Shown: positions 21,682-32,424, counted from the stretch's first letter. The stretch is 64,000 nt of DNA from Linderina pennispora (GCF_002104995.1 NW_024468251.1:620001-684000), one strand, 5' to 3'. The notes: generated from the letters alone by a model not told the origin. A program made the numbers and translations.

Positions 21682-24371
21682 TCAGCGACGGCTCCTGCGC
21701 CTGCCGCCCGACCGCCGTGGGCTCTTGGATCCGTTCTCCTGGGCTACATCCCCGCGGTTATCCCTCAGCCGATCTAGAACCGACCGTGGCTTGTCACCAC
21801 AGGACTCTTTGCCACTGTTCTCTTTGCTTGACCGCCCACGGATCGATATCTCCACGTCTTTCGTATTGCGCTCTCCTCTATTCCGCGCCCTGTCACCAGA
21901 TGATTGCCCGCGCTCAGAGCTCCGTCCGCGACGCGACTCGTACTCGCGCCGCCGGTCACGCTTGTCTCTGCCGTCGTAATACCTCGATCGCTCATTGCTA
22001 TCGTATCTACTACGCCGCTCGCGGCTAGGGCTGCGACTGGTACGGTAGCGCCGCCTGCTTGGGGAGCGGCGCCGGCTTGACGAGCGCTGGCGGCTTGATG
22101 AGCGCTGGCGGCTTTGTGAGCGATGCGGCTGAGGAGATTCCATGCTCGGTGGCACATAGTCTTTACTGACCGTTTTATTCGCGTCACCGGCTACGTCGCC
22201 ATTTCCAGCTCCAATCTCGCCTTTACCATTGGTCTTCTGAGCCGGTTCTACCTCCAGCGACCCCCTATCATCATGCCTCGACAAAGCCGGCCTCTCCGGA
22301 TGCTCAGCATCACTAGGGTTGTAGCTGCGACTACGACTGCGGTGGCTATGGTGGGGGTGGCGACGCGACCGGCTGCGTCCTGGCGACCGGCTGCGGCCAG
22401 ATGACCGGCTGCGGCCAGGTGATCGCCGCTGCCGGGGCGAGTTTCGACCACGCCCAGTGTTGTAGTCGCTACTATTCTGCTGTTGCGGTGGCGGCAGCGG
22501 CGGACGTACCCCAGACATGTTTGACGGGTTCATATTGTTCCACTGCGCTCCAGGCATGGGCATCCCGGGCGGCATAAACGGCATTTGGCCCATTGGTGGC
22601 ATGCCCATATATCCTTGCGGCATACCCATCATCATCCCTGGAGGCATCATGCCCATGGGCTGCGTTGCACGCCGCGGATGCGGCTGCATCTGGACTGGCG
22701 GCGGTGGCGGGCGTACTGGCTGATCAGCCAGCGTAGGTGCTACAGCGATTGAGGCTGTAGCCGCGGTTGTCTTGTTATCGTTCTCATTGCTAGGCTTGCT
22801 AGCTGAATATTCGCGCAAAAACTTATCCACCTTGGTGCGCACTGCATCGGCCGATGTGAGCTGGTCAGGTACCACACCGGGAGCCTTGCACGACGGACAC
22901 GTAAAGTGCTTCTCTCCGGGCTCGAGCAGCGACTGCTCAATACATTCCGAGCAGTACACTGTATCGCAGCACGGGACCTTCACAGCGTCGCGCAGGAGCT
23001 GGCTGCAGATCGGGCACTTGAGGTCGCCAGGCACCTGGCTCGGATCAACAGCCGACTCAGTCGAGAATAGCTTGCTCGACTGCTTCTGCGCCTCGTTCCA
23101 CGCTGCCTCGTTCGCCTGGGCTACCACCAGCGTGCCATCACTCGTCACCAACGCATTGCCGCCCTCCTCGAGCTTGTCGACTTTTTGGAGGAACGACTTG
23201 GGAATGCCCGTGGTCCGCTTGATCCGATGGCCCGTGTTGCGTGTGTTGCCGTCGCTGGGCTGCCCGATGGTCGGGCAGTTGTGGATCCAGTGACCCGCAA
23301 TGCCGCACCGGTGGCAGACATAGTTGGGCGGTGGCGGGCCCTGGTGCTCAGGGCGTTCGATGCGGGGCCTTGGGCGGTATGCCCCACCGCGGTTGTTGAA
23401 CACCGGTCGCTGCCTACAGGAAAATTGAAAGCACGGTGTGTTAGTAGCAGATGCCAAATGTGGAAGAAGGACGCCATCCAATCCCGCTCTGGTCCCGCCC
23501 TTCTCTCTCGCATCATGATCCTGCCATGGACCACCCCCTCCTCCTTTGCGAGTTAGCTTCAACGTTGCAATATCCACCAACGGCTCTATTCCGCGTAAGT
23601 GTAAAAAAGCTATAGTCGTGACATACATTTGCATGATGGTCTGCTGGTGGGACCACTGTTCGTCAGTCTGCTGCAGCATCGCTGCAATACGAGCCTCCTC
23701 GGCGTCAGATATCACATCTGGGTTGCGCTCCAGCTCATGCTGCCCATTTAGATCGCCTACTCCAGACCCCACCCCGCTGTTGTTGTTTTGGCTGGACGAG
23801 TAGCTGTTGTTGAGCCCGATACCCTGCGGCCCGCGATACCCGTATTGGCTCGTGGTGGTCGAGGGGTTATTTCCATGGTGGCCACGATGGAAGCCGCCGC
23901 CGCCATAGCCTTGTCCACCGCCTCCACCACCACCGTAGCCCGAGGAGCGGTTGCCCGCATGGTGCTGCTGCTGGCCAAACTGCTGGGGCTGCTGCTGCTG
24001 GCCCTTGCCGCCCTGCGACATCTTCGGGCCCTTGTAGGGCACACGGCGCACCATCACGGATGTGCTCTTTGGGATCAGCGCCGACTCATCCGTGTAGTCT
24101 AAACAGTTGTCAAAAATGGATCAAGAAATCAGCTGGTGAACATACTGACAGCAGCTTAACGTAATGCTCTGTCCGCGTGTATACAAAAGATCCGCACTGC
24201 CTTACCTTCATTGGTCTGCGCGTTCGTGACAACCAGATCGTTCTCTTCTGGGTCCAGGCGCTTCTCGCGAAGGATTTCCTGCTTCAGGTCATACACCGAG
24301 ATAGACAACCCATCAAACACAATCGACGAAAAGTCCTTGGCCGCACGAAACTTGTAGTGAATCTGCGACAT
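21682..24371 (-). CDS. MPE1: Cleavage and polyadenylation factor subunit MPE1/RBBP6, three exons
   Basis: RING-type subunit of the CPF 3'-end processing complex. Exons 24206-24371, 23627-24098 and 21682-23413 (166, 472, 1732 bases; 789 residues). Introns have donors GTAAGG and GTATGT and acceptors TTTAG and TGTAG. Exon 1 is the DWNN ubiquitin-like domain (MSQIHYKFRAAKDFSSIVFDG, VYDLKQEI). Exon 2 adds SVMVRRVPYKGP and Gln/Gly-rich sequence. Exon 3 has a CCHC zinc knuckle (CHRCGIAGHWIHNC), a RING/U-box-like domain from CPICSQLL to CPSC, a Pro/Met-rich stretch, then a long RS-rich tail with repeated RSRSPGRSRS-type units. Yeast Mpe1 (441 residues) lacks this tail; the animal RBBP6 homologue has one, so the architecture is closer to RBBP6. 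Confidence 0.92.
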
Positions 24372-24655
24372 TGCTGGCTACGCACTCGGATAAAGAGAGA
24401 GAATGTGGAACCAAAGCTGCAGTCGAAAAGGGGAAGTGACGGCTGCGAAATATACGTGGTTGAAGGTAGAAAGTTAATGGGTTACGTGTGCAAAAGAGAG
24501 GCTCGTGTATTTCAGAAAAATAGAAAGAATAAACTCTGCAAGCTTTAAAGGAGAAAAGAGGGGCAAGAGCTGCTCGCGAGCTAAAACGAACACGCAGCAG
24601 GTGAAAAAAAAGGCCCAGGCGGGCATGGTGCTGGTTTCAACCTCGATCTCGCAAT

Positions 24656-25840
24656 CTAATCACAGCTAATACTAATAAGCGTGTTGCCGTAGCCAGTGCC
24701 AACGCTTGGCAAGCGCCCTGGTACTGTTGCTGCTACTGGCCACAGCTGCCGCGGGCACACCACATCGGCAAGTGACGGATCTCCTGCATTGGCATGCTCG
24801 TTCCACCCCCACGCCCACACGCTGCCGTTGCTGAGCACAGCGACAGTATGGTTGGAGCCACACGCAATGTCAACTACCGCGCTCTCTAGCGCAACATCGA
24901 CAGTGTCGCGGCTTCCGCCAGGCATGGTCATCGGCGTTTTGCCCAGCTGGCCATGGTCGGATCGCCCCCACATAGTAACGCAGCGACTCGTCTGGCTACC
25001 CTCTGCGGGATCCAACAGCACCGCACCAAACTCCCATCCCGAGCACAGCTTTCGTGCAGGCGAGCTGAGACGGAACGACCGCCATGTGCCAGCAACAGCA
25101 TCGTAGCTGCTAGGCCCGCATTGCGCACACCTGTCCTGGCCAGCAACAAACACTGTCACACGGTCGCTGGCTATGGCCACAGAATGGCTACGCCCGCACG
25201 CAATCATCGAGATCGGTGGGAGACCAGCAGAAACCAAGGTTGGCTCACAGACATTTGGCTGCTTCTTTGTTCCAGGAACACCAAGCTGGCCACACCGGTT
25301 CGCTCCCCATCCAAATATATCGCCACTGCCAGTCAGGGCAAGCGAGTGCCTCATTCCGCAGGCAATATCGACTATTTTTGCACTGCCTCCTATGCGTATT
25401 TCCGACCATTGCATCGCCTTTGATACTCCGGGCTCAGGGTTGATCCCAAGCTGTCCGAATCCACCGGATCCAGCCGAGAAGAGCCTGTGTGTGTCGTTGA
25501 GCAACAGTGTGTGGCTCCAGCCGCAGGCAATCTTGTAGACTGACTCTCCTGGGAACTGTATCGGTGTCCAGTGCAAGTAAGGCCCAGATGATGCAGTCGG
25601 TATTCCCAGCTGTCCATCGGCATTTGTACCGCTGCCAAAGAGAAAACGGCCCTTGTTGCGCACTAGAAACGTGTGGTTTCCGCCTCCAGCGATAACTGCA
25701 TCACCAGCAATCCCAGCAGCACTGCACTCCTGCCCAAACACAGTTTCAGTAAGGAAATGCGCATCATCTAGGCTCCCAGTTGCTAGCTGACCGCCCGAGT
25801 TGGATCCGAGGGCAAATACTGTATCCATGTGCGTATCCAT
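24656..25840 (-). CDS. RCC1-repeat (beta-propeller) protein
   Basis: An intact single exon of 394 residues made of RCC1 repeats. Repeated units carry the GQLG and IACG/S-H signatures: NADGQLGIP, IACGWSHTLLL, GFGQLGIN, IACGMRHSLAL, RCGQLGVP, IACGRSHSVAI, HGQLGKT and IACGSNHTVAV. This gives about six to seven blades. No other domain, signal or basic N-terminal tail is seen, so it is not the chromatin exchange factor RCC1 itself. Small stand-alone RCC1 proteins such as yeast Ats1 or animal SERGEF are the nearest types by architecture. Two possible starts lie close together (Met1 and Met5). Confidence 0.78.
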   Translation of the reverse strand: MDTHMDTVFALGSNSGGQLATGSLDDAHFLTETVFGQECSAAGIAGDAVIAGGGNHTFLVRNKGRFLFGSGTNADGQLGIPTASSGPYLHWTPIQFPGESVYKIACGWSHTLLLNDTHRLFSAGSGGFGQLGINPEPGVSKAMQWSEIRIGGSAKIVDIACGMRHSLALTGSGDIFGWGANRCGQLGVPGTKKQPNVCEPTLVSAGLPPISMIACGRSHSVAIASDRVTVFVAGQDRCAQCGPSSYDAVAGTWRSFRLSSPARKLCSGWEFGAVLLDPAEGSQTSRCVTMWGRSDHGQLGKTPMTMPGGSRDTVDVALESAVVDIACGSNHTVAVLSNGSVWAWGWNEHANAGDPSLADVVCPRQLWPVAATVPGRLPSVGTGYGNTLISISCD

Positions 25841-25984
25841 ATACCAACGTTGCAGAGTGTGAAGATGCCAAACGATCGCATGGCGGAAAAGCAGACTGTA
25901 AAAATCTCTACTTTTTACCAGACTTATGGCGCTCGCAATGCGAGCTCGGCTAGTCGGTATGGAGCGTAGAACATAGCCTACATG

Positions 25985-26991
25985 TCACAGACGCTTGAGT
26001 GCCTCGAATCGCTTCTGGAGTTCGTCGATTGACGGCAGGCCATCATTGGCAGGCGCCGCAGCAGCCTTCGAAGCTCCAGGGCCAGCCCTGGCAGCGGGTT
26101 TGGTTGAGGGAACAGAAGGCAGGGCGCTGGGTTTGTTCGCATTGGGAGCAGTGTTCATTTTCGCCGGGGATGGTGTAAAGCTTGCTCCCTTCTGCTCGCT
26201 GCTGCCACTCTCTTCAGCGGCCTTTGCGCTATCGGTATCCTTGACATTTGCAGCAGAACCGGCAGCATTGGCTGCAGAAATCGGCGCCTCCGGCACCTTC
26301 TCCCTTTCGCCACCCCCCGGCCCATCCTCATCGTCAACGCCATCCTCGCTCTGCTCGCCCTCTGGCCGCCAGCCGACATTATATGCATTTGAGATCTCCT
26401 TCAAGTACATTTCGACCAGGAAGCGGGCGGGAGCCTTGACGCCAAGTTTGTGCACAAGCTTCGGGCTCACAGTGCCGTCGACGTTGTCCATTGCGTTCTT
26501 GATGTATTCGGCGCCGTACTTCGCCGCCAGCAGCTCGCGGATCATGACGAGTTCTTTGACGTCGACCCGCGTCGACGCGTAGGCAATAGATGCCACGGCG
26601 TCTTCAATCCCAGGGTCGACTGTCCGTGACTGCTCAATCATACCGAGGCGCGCGTTCAGCAGCTCGCAATACAGCTCGACTATCTCCAGCGCCTCGATGT
26701 TAAAGTCCTCGCGTATGATGTTCTCAACCTAGTGGGTATCCAGAAGACAAGTGTGAGTAGCTGGCCGAGCAGGGTAGAGAAGGCGTCTGCTCGCAGGTGT
26801 GCATTCGGAAGAGTGGTGGCACAGCCCTAGCTTACCCGAATATAAGCGCTCTCTATCTTGCCTGTCTCGAGCAGCGTTGCTATCTCCCGCCGCGCCTTGG
26901 TGTTGAGTGAGGCCGTCTTGGCCTGCAGCAGCTTTAGTCGGTGAATGGCGAGCTTGAGCTCGACCTTGAGCTTACTGATTGCAAAGCGCAT
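25985..26991 (-). CDS. IST1: ESCRT-III-associated protein IST1, two exons
   Basis: Regulator of the Vps4 ATPase at endosomes and the midbody. Exon 1 (26836-26991, 156 bases) encodes MRFAISKLKVELKLAIHRLKLLQAK and the basic first helices; the intron (26729-26835) has donor GTAAGC and acceptor ACTAG; exon 2 (25985-26728, 744 bases). Together 299 residues. The IST1 fold shows as RIRVENIIREDFNIEALEI-type sequence across the junction and a second helical half to about residue 155. A Ser/Ala/Pro-rich linker follows. The C-terminus LPSIDELQKRFEALKRL fits the MIM1 motif (D/E-x-x-L-x-x-R-L/F-x-x-L-K) that binds the Vps4 MIT domain. Start at 26991 chosen because upstream sequence is leader-like. Confidence 0.93.
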
Positions 26992-27170
26992 TTTACTAGA
27001 CTTTAGCGAAAAATAGAAAGTGGTGAAAGTGGAGCCGAGGGAAGAACAAGAAAGGCTGTCGGGATTACGTGTTCGGAACAAGGACGCCTGCTGGAGGGGG
27101 TGGTGCGTTCTTTGGTCTTGCCCTGCGCCAAGACCACTGACTCAGACCAGTCAGTAACCTGCTGGTGGCT

Positions 27171-27989
27171 TTACAGAGAAGAGGCAGGCGGGGTGAACTG
27201 CTCGGGAATGCGCTTCTTCAGGAACAGCGACATGTGCATGATCTCATCCTCGCAGCTCGAGTGCTCCATGTGCTCGTAGACATGGAACTTGCAGTCGTAT
27301 CCCTTGCTGGTTAGCGTCTCGTTAGTCATCTTGCCATACTCAAACAGCACCACACCGTCAGCTGTACCGTGGCCTTGCATAATAGGCACCGACTTGCTTG
27401 CCTCGGTGGCCAGCTGGAAGATCCGGTCGCGAATCGGCAGGTACGCGCTGAGCACGATAAGGCCACCCAGCTTGAGCTCGGACTGCAGCCCGGTGAACAG
27501 CGCCATGGCACCGCCCTGGCTGAACCCGCCCAGCACAATGCGCTCCGGTGAGATCCCAGCCGCGACTTCGTCAGAAATGATCTTGTTCACCTTGATCATC
27601 GACTCGCGCATCCCGGCCTCGTCCTCGTCCTTCGTGACCCGCCCCAGCGACTTGATATCATACCACGACGGCATTGACATGCCAAAGTTCAATGTTACCG
27701 GACTCTCTGGGGCATTTGGGAGAATAAACTTTACGTGCGGCAGCGTGCGCGACAGTATTTGCGCTACTGGCGCCCATCCGTGACCACTGTCACCGAGACC
27801 GTGCAAGAAGATAACCGACGCTGTGTGCTGGGCGCGCGCCTTCAATACAACACTCGTTAACGCAGAAGGGCCTGACATTTCACTAGGATTGACCGTGGAT
27901 TTGGTGGATTTGTTGTGGAAGAGCAATTTAAGATAAAGAAGCAATAGCAGAGAGAAAACACAGACCCGGAAGAAGAAGCCCGTCGACAT
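27171..27989 (-). CDS. Acyl-protein thioesterase / lysophospholipase
   Basis: Alpha/beta hydrolase that removes palmitate from proteins or acyl chains from lysolipids. Catalytic serine in GGFSQGG, catalytic Asp in GTADGVV (most relatives have Pro where this has the second Gly), and His in MEHSSCEDEI. The HGLGDSGHGWAPVAQ segment forms the oxyanion site. Two starts are possible. From 27989 the protein is 272 residues with a hydrophobic N-terminal segment (VFSLLLLLYLKLLF) that could anchor it in a membrane; from 27878 (MSGPSALTS) it is 235 residues, the normal cytosolic length. The downstream start fits the family better, while the upstream ATG has a good CACC context. Confidence 0.9.
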   Translation of the reverse strand: MSTGFFFRVCVFSLLLLLYLKLLFHNKSTKSTVNPSEMSGPSALTSVVLKARAQHTASVIFLHGLGDSGHGWAPVAQILSRTLPHVKFILPNAPESPVTLNFGMSMPSWYDIKSLGRVTKDEDEAGMRESMIKVNKIISDEVAAGISPERIVLGGFSQGGAMALFTGLQSELKLGGLIVLSAYLPIRDRIFQLATEASKSVPIMQGHGTADGVVLFEYGKMTNETLTSKGYDCKFHVYEHMEHSSCEDEIMHMSLFLKKRIPEQFTPPASSL

Positions 27990-28255
27990 GGTGAAATTTG
28001 CCTACTGGTGGCCGATTGATCCCAAGCCACATGTGGATTTCTCGGATATGCCATTGACTCGTCGACAATGGGGCCATGATCCCAGCCATATAGGAGTCGC
28101 TGTGACATAAAATTTTAGATACTGGCTGGAATTGAAAGACATAAAGAAAGGAAAAAGGTAAAACTAACGCACAACAGGACGTAAGGGGCTATGTAGGATG
28201 AATAGAAAGAGGGATCAGTGGCATAGATCTAACTTTTGCCCTAGACCCTATTCAT

Positions 28256-31200
28256 TTAGAAATAAGAAGAGACAACGAGGGCAGCGGCGACCGGGGCGGA
28301 CGACTCCACAGTAGGCTCCTCAGAGGTAGCCTCAGTGGTGGTCTCCTCGGTGGTGGCCTCAGTAGTGGTCTCCTCGGTGGTAGTCTCCTCAGTGGTGGCC
28401 TCCTCAGAGGTAGTCTCAGTGGTGGTCTCCTCGGCGGTAGTCTCCTCGGTGGTCTGCTCCTCAGAGGTGGCCTCAGTGGTGGTCTCCTCGGTGGTGGCCT
28501 CAGTGGTGGTCTCCTCAGTGGTGGTCTCCTCGGTGGTGGTCTCCTCGGTGGTCTGCTCCTCAGAGGTGGCCTCAGTGGTAGTCTCCTCGGTGGTAGTCTC
28601 CTCGGTGGTCTGCTCCTCAGAGGTGGCCTCGGTAGTGGTCTCCTCGGTGGTCTGCTCCTCAGAGGTGGCCTCAGTGGTGGTCTCATCGGTGGTGGCCTCA
28701 GTGGTGGTCTCCTCAGTGGTGGTCTCCTCGGTGGTGGTCTCCTCGGTGGTCTGCTCCTCAGAGGTGGCCTCGGTAGTGGTCTCCTCGGTGGTCTGCTCCT
28801 CAGAGGTGGCCTCAGTGGTGGTCTCATCGGTGGTGGCCTCAGTGGTGGTCTCCTCAGTGGTGGTCTCCTCGGTGGTAGTCTCCTCGGTGGTCTTCTCCTC
28901 AGAGGTGGCCTCGGTAGTGGTCTCCTCGGTGGTCTGCTCCTCAGAGGTGGCCTCGGTAGTGGTCTCCTCGGTGGTGGTCTCCTCGGTGGTCTGCTCCTCA
29001 GAGGTGGCTTCAGTGGTAGTCTCCTCGGTGGTCTGCTCCTCAGAGGTGGCCTCAGAGGTGGTCTCCTCAGAGGTGGTCTCCTCCTCAGAGGTAGCATCAG
29101 AGGTCTCCTCCTCAGAGGTGGCCTCGGTGGTCTCCTCCTCAGAAGTGGCCTCGGTGGTCTCCTCCTCAGAGGTAGCATCGGAGGTCTCAGACTCGACAGA
29201 GGCATCCGACGACTCCTCAGTAGACTCAGACTCAACAGAGGCATCCGACGACTCCTCAGTGGACTCAGACTCGACAGAGGCATCCGACGACTCCTCAGTG
29301 GACTCAGACTCAACAGAGGAATCCGACGACTCCTCAGTGGACTCAGACTCGACAGAGGCATCCGACGACTCCTCAGTGGACTCAGACTCAACAGAGGAAT
29401 CCGACGACTCCTCAGTGGACTCAGACTCGACAGAGGCATCCGACGACTCCTCAGTGGACTCAGACTCGACAGAGGCATCCGACGACTCCTCAGTAGATTC
29501 AGACTCGACAGAGGCATCCGACGACTCCTCAGTGGACTCAGACTCAACAGAGGCATCCGACGATTCCTCAGCGGACTCAGACTCGGTCGGGGTCACGGTG
29601 TAGGTGGTTGTGATGGTGGTTGGTTCGCACTCGTCGCACGGAGTAGTGGTGATGGTCTCAGTGACGGTAGTAGGCTCGCACGGGGTAGTCGAGTCCTCCG
29701 ACGAAGGCTCCTCCGTGGTGGTCGGGGTCACAGTGTAAGTGGTCGTGATGGTGGTCGGCTCGCACTCGTCGCACGGAGTAGTGGTGATGGTCTCAGTGAC
29801 GGTAGTGGGCTCGCACGGGGTAGTCGAGTCCTCCGACGAAGGCTCCTCCGTGGTGGTCGGGGTCACGGTGTAGACGGTGGTGATAGTGGTTGGCTCGCAC
29901 TCATCGCACGGAGTAGTGGTGATGGTCTCAGTGACGGTAGTAGGCTCGCACGGGGTAGTCGAGTCCTCCGACGAAGGCTCCTCCGTGGTGGTCGGGGTCA
30001 CGGTGTAGACGGTGGTGATAGTGGTTGGCTCGCACTCATCGCACGGAGTAGTGGTAATAGTCTCAGTGACGGTGGTGGGTTCGCACGGGGTGGTGGTCTC
30101 CGAGGTGGACTCGACCGACGACGGGACCTCAGTGGTCGGGGTCACGGTGTAGACGGTGGTGATGGTGGTCGGCTCGCAGTCGTCACACGGGGTGGTCTCG
30201 ATGGTCTCGGTGACGGTGGTCGGGGTGCACGGGGTCGTGGTCTCGACCTCAGTGGTTGGGGTTACGGTGTAGACAGTGGTGACGGTAGTTGGCTCGCATT
30301 CGTCACACGGGGTCGTGACAACAGTCTCGGTGACGGTGGTGGGTTCGCACGGGGTGGTGGTCTCCGAGGTGGACTCGACCGACGACGGGACCTCAGTGGT
30401 CGGAGTCACGGTGTAGACGGTGGTGAGAGTGGTCGGCTCGCAGTCGTCACACGGGGTGGTCTCGATGGTCTCGGTGACGGTGGTCGGGGTGCACGGGGTC
30501 GTGGTCTCGATCTCAGTGGTGGGCTCAATCGACGACGGGACCTCAGTGGTCGGGGTCACGGTGTAGACGGTGGTAAGAGTGGTCGGCTCGCAGTCGTCGC
30601 ACGGGGTGGTCTCGATGGTCTCGGTGACAGTGGTCGGGGTGCACGGGGTGGTCTCCTCAGCCGGAGTGGTGGTAGGGGTGGTCTCCGACGACGACTCAAC
30701 AGTCGAGGGGGTCGGCTTCTCCGGGGTGGTGACCGGGACAACCTCGCAGACAGTCTCGGCGATGGTATTCTTGACAGTAGCAACGTTGGTGGTGGTCTCA
30801 GTCACGGTCTGGGTGGCGTAGACAGTCTGCTCGGCGGTGTTGACGACAACCTGGGTCTCGGTAACAGGAGCACCAGTCTCGGTGGCAACGACGTTGCTGG
30901 TAGCGACGACGGTGTCGGTGGTCTCGGTGACCAGAGACGGGATGATCACGGTGTTGACCGAGTCGACGTTCTCGGTAACGGTGGCCTCGTGGACCTGGTT
31001 AACGGTAGCCGGAGCCGGCAGCCACTGGGTCTCACCGATGACCTGGGGAACGGTCACAGTGGTGGTCGAGTACGCGGTCTGGACGTTGTTGATCGGAACG
31101 GTGACGGTGGCACCCTCGCACAGCGACACGGTCGAGTAGACGGTGTTGGGCACGGTGACGGTGGTCTCGTCCTCGCAGATCTCCTGGACAGTGTGGGTGT

Positions 31201-32143
31201 TCCCAACAGTGGCGACCTCGGTGACGGTGTTGGTGACGACAGTCTCGGGGGCGGTGACAGTGCGGACAACAGTCTTGGTGAAAGTGTTGCCAGGAACGGT
31301 CTGGTAGACAGTCTCCTGGACGGCGCCGACAGTGACGGTGTCAACAACAGTCTGGGTGGCCTGGTTGGTGACGGTAACAACCTGGGGGACGTTAACAGTA
31401 ACAGTCTCGGCAGCACCAGCCGGGGCAGTAACGGTGACGGTGTTTCCGGCAACAGTCTCCTTGACGTACTGGGTCTGGGTGACCGTGTTGCCAGTGCCCT
31501 CGCAGTTCTCGGTCTCGGTGGCAGTCACGGTGTTACCCGGAACAGCGACGATCTGAGTGCTGGTGACGGTGGCCTCCGTGATGGCGTTGACGTTGGTGGT
31601 CTTGGTGACCTCAGCGTTGTTGGTGACCGTGGCAGTGGTCGGGACGCACTGCGCACCCTGAGTGATGGTGCCGGTCTCGGTGGTGACAACCTTGGCGCTG
31701 GAGATGGTGGTCGAGTCAGCGACAGTGACCGTGGTGGTCGAGGTGGCGCCGGCCACGTCCTTGGTCTCAGTGACGGTGACAGCCTTGTCGTTGCCGCCAA
31801 CGGTGACAGTCGAGGTGTTGTCGACAGTCTTGGTGGCGGTCTCGCCAGGAACAGTGACGGTGGACGGGACACAGACCTCCGAGGAGCTCTTAACCTTAGT
31901 GGTGCAGGCATCGCCAATGCACGCGGTCTCAGTGACAATAGCAGTAGTGGCGCTCTCGCACGGGGACGACGAGATTATCAGAGTCGGGACGACAGCAGTG
32001 GCCGTGGGCTTGATGGTCAGGGTCGGAGCAACAGTAGTGGCCGGAGCAGAGGTGGTGTCAACAACCTCGGGGTTGGTCTCGTAGACGCTGGCGTGAACCG
32101 CGGCCGAGAGGGCGATGATAGAAAGAATCGAAGCGCGAACCAT
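28256..32143 (-). CDS. Giant Ser/Thr-rich repeat cell-surface glycoprotein
   Basis: Predicted secreted wall or adhesin-like protein of 1295 residues, one exon. Signal peptide MVRASILSIIALSAAVHA (1-18). Residues about 30-480 are Thr/Val-rich with many TVTVTE-like units and scattered cysteines. Then eight copies of a unit of about 45 residues carrying TTPC, PTTVTET and CDxCEPTT motifs. Then ten copies of a 13-residue acidic unit around ESTEESSDASV. Then a long SEEQTTEETTTEAT array. The end VESSAPVAAALVVSSYF is weakly hydrophobic and could be a short GPI signal, though it is less typical than most. Heavy O-glycosylation is expected from the composition. The arrays are DNA-level tandem repeats, so length probably varies between strains. 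No ligand-binding domain is recognised. Confidence 0.87.
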   Translation of the reverse strand: MVRASILSIIALSAAVHASVYETNPEVVDTTSAPATTVAPTLTIKPTATAVVPTLIISSSPCESATTAIVTETACIGDACTTKVKSSSEVCVPSTVTVPGETATKTVDNTSTVTVGGNDKAVTVTETKDVAGATSTTTVTVADSTTISSAKVVTTETGTITQGAQCVPTTATVTNNAEVTKTTNVNAITEATVTSTQIVAVPGNTVTATETENCEGTGNTVTQTQYVKETVAGNTVTVTAPAGAAETVTVNVPQVVTVTNQATQTVVDTVTVGAVQETVYQTVPGNTFTKTVVRTVTAPETVVTNTVTEVATVGNTHTVQEICEDETTVTVPNTVYSTVSLCEGATVTVPINNVQTAYSTTTVTVPQVIGETQWLPAPATVNQVHEATVTENVDSVNTVIIPSLVTETTDTVVATSNVVATETGAPVTETQVVVNTAEQTVYATQTVTETTTNVATVKNTIAETVCEVVPVTTPEKPTPSTVESSSETTPTTTPAEETTPCTPTTVTETIETTPCDDCEPTTLTTVYTVTPTTEVPSSIEPTTEIETTTPCTPTTVTETIETTPCDDCEPTTLTTVYTVTPTTEVPSSVESTSETTTPCEPTTVTETVVTTPCDECEPTTVTTVYTVTPTTEVETTTPCTPTTVTETIETTPCDDCEPTTITTVYTVTPTTEVPSSVESTSETTTPCEPTTVTETITTTPCDECEPTTITTVYTVTPTTTEEPSSEDSTTPCEPTTVTETITTTPCDECEPTTITTVYTVTPTTTEEPSSEDSTTPCEPTTVTETITTTPCDECEPTTITTTYTVTPTTTEEPSSEDSTTPCEPTTVTETITTTPCDECEPTTITTTYTVTPTESESAEESSDASVESESTEESSDASVESESTEESSDASVESESTEESSDASVESESTEESSDSSVESESTEESSDASVESESTEESSDSSVESESTEESSDASVESESTEESSDASVESESTEESSDASVESETSDATSEEETTEATSEEETTEATSEEETSDATSEEETTSEETTSEATSEEQTTEETTTEATSEEQTTEETTTEETTTEATSEEQTTEETTTEATSEEKTTEETTTEETTTEETTTEATTDETTTEATSEEQTTEETTTEATSEEQTTEETTTEETTTEETTTEATTDETTTEATSEEQTTEETTTEATSEEQTTEETTTEETTTEATSEEQTTEETTTEETTTEETTTEATTEETTTEATSEEQTTEETTAEETTTETTSEEATTEETTTEETTTEATTEETTTEATSEEPTVESSAPVAAALVVSSYF
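28310..29186 (-). repeat. Coding array of SEEQTTEE-type units
   Basis: Imperfect short tandem repeats in multiples of three, encoding Thr/Glu-rich units in the distal part of the wall protein. Because the repeat is simple, the antisense strand and other frames also stay open for hundreds of codons. Confidence 0.85.
29187..29582 (-). repeat. Ten 39-base coding tandem repeats
   Basis: Ten near-identical 39-base units encode a 13-residue acidic Ser/Glu/Asp repeat. Variants differ mainly at one codon (Ala or Ser) and at synonymous third positions, a sign of recent unequal exchange. Confidence 0.9.
29590..30655 (-). repeat. Eight coding repeats with paired cysteines
   Basis: Units of about 45 codons with TTPC and CDECEPTT or CDDCEPTT. 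Four units nearest the acidic array are almost identical; the older units towards the N-terminus diverge. This polarity suggests expansion from the C-terminal side. Confidence 0.85.
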
Positions 32144-32415
32144 TTTTACTCTGGATAAATTAAGTCAAAATGCAGGGCAGGGAGGGGTCTTTTATGTTTC
32201 AAGGGGGGATAATCTTCTGGATTCGGGATTGGAAATCGATCGAAATTGGCCAAAAGATGCTGAAAACAATCAAAAAGATGTCGGATATAAGGTAAGCTTA
32301 TAAGGGGTAGGAGATATGAGGGGAATAAAGGTTAAGGTAGGATGAGAAATAAGGTGTAAGGAAAAAGAAAGGGAAAGAAGAAAGGTGAAGTTTGCTTTTC
32401 TTTGAGTCCTTGGGG

Positions 32416-32424
32416 TTTTATAAA
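32416..32424 (-). promoter_or_regulatory. Probable TATA box of the wall-protein gene
   Basis: CTTTATAAA on the minus strand, about 275 bases upstream of the ATG at 32143. The distance implies a long leader or a leader intron. Confidence 0.35.

Noticed and set aside
29187-29582. Regular 39-base repeats as a CRISPR-like array
   Set aside because: There are no spacers; the units are contiguous, in frame and part of a secreted protein in a eukaryote.
28335-29603. A 422-codon plus-strand frame and a 434-codon minus-strand frame (28252-29556) overlapping the wall protein
   Set aside because: Both are shadows of the simple tandem repeats. They are made of monotonous VVSSVV or LRRRPPRPPL strings, with no signal or domain.
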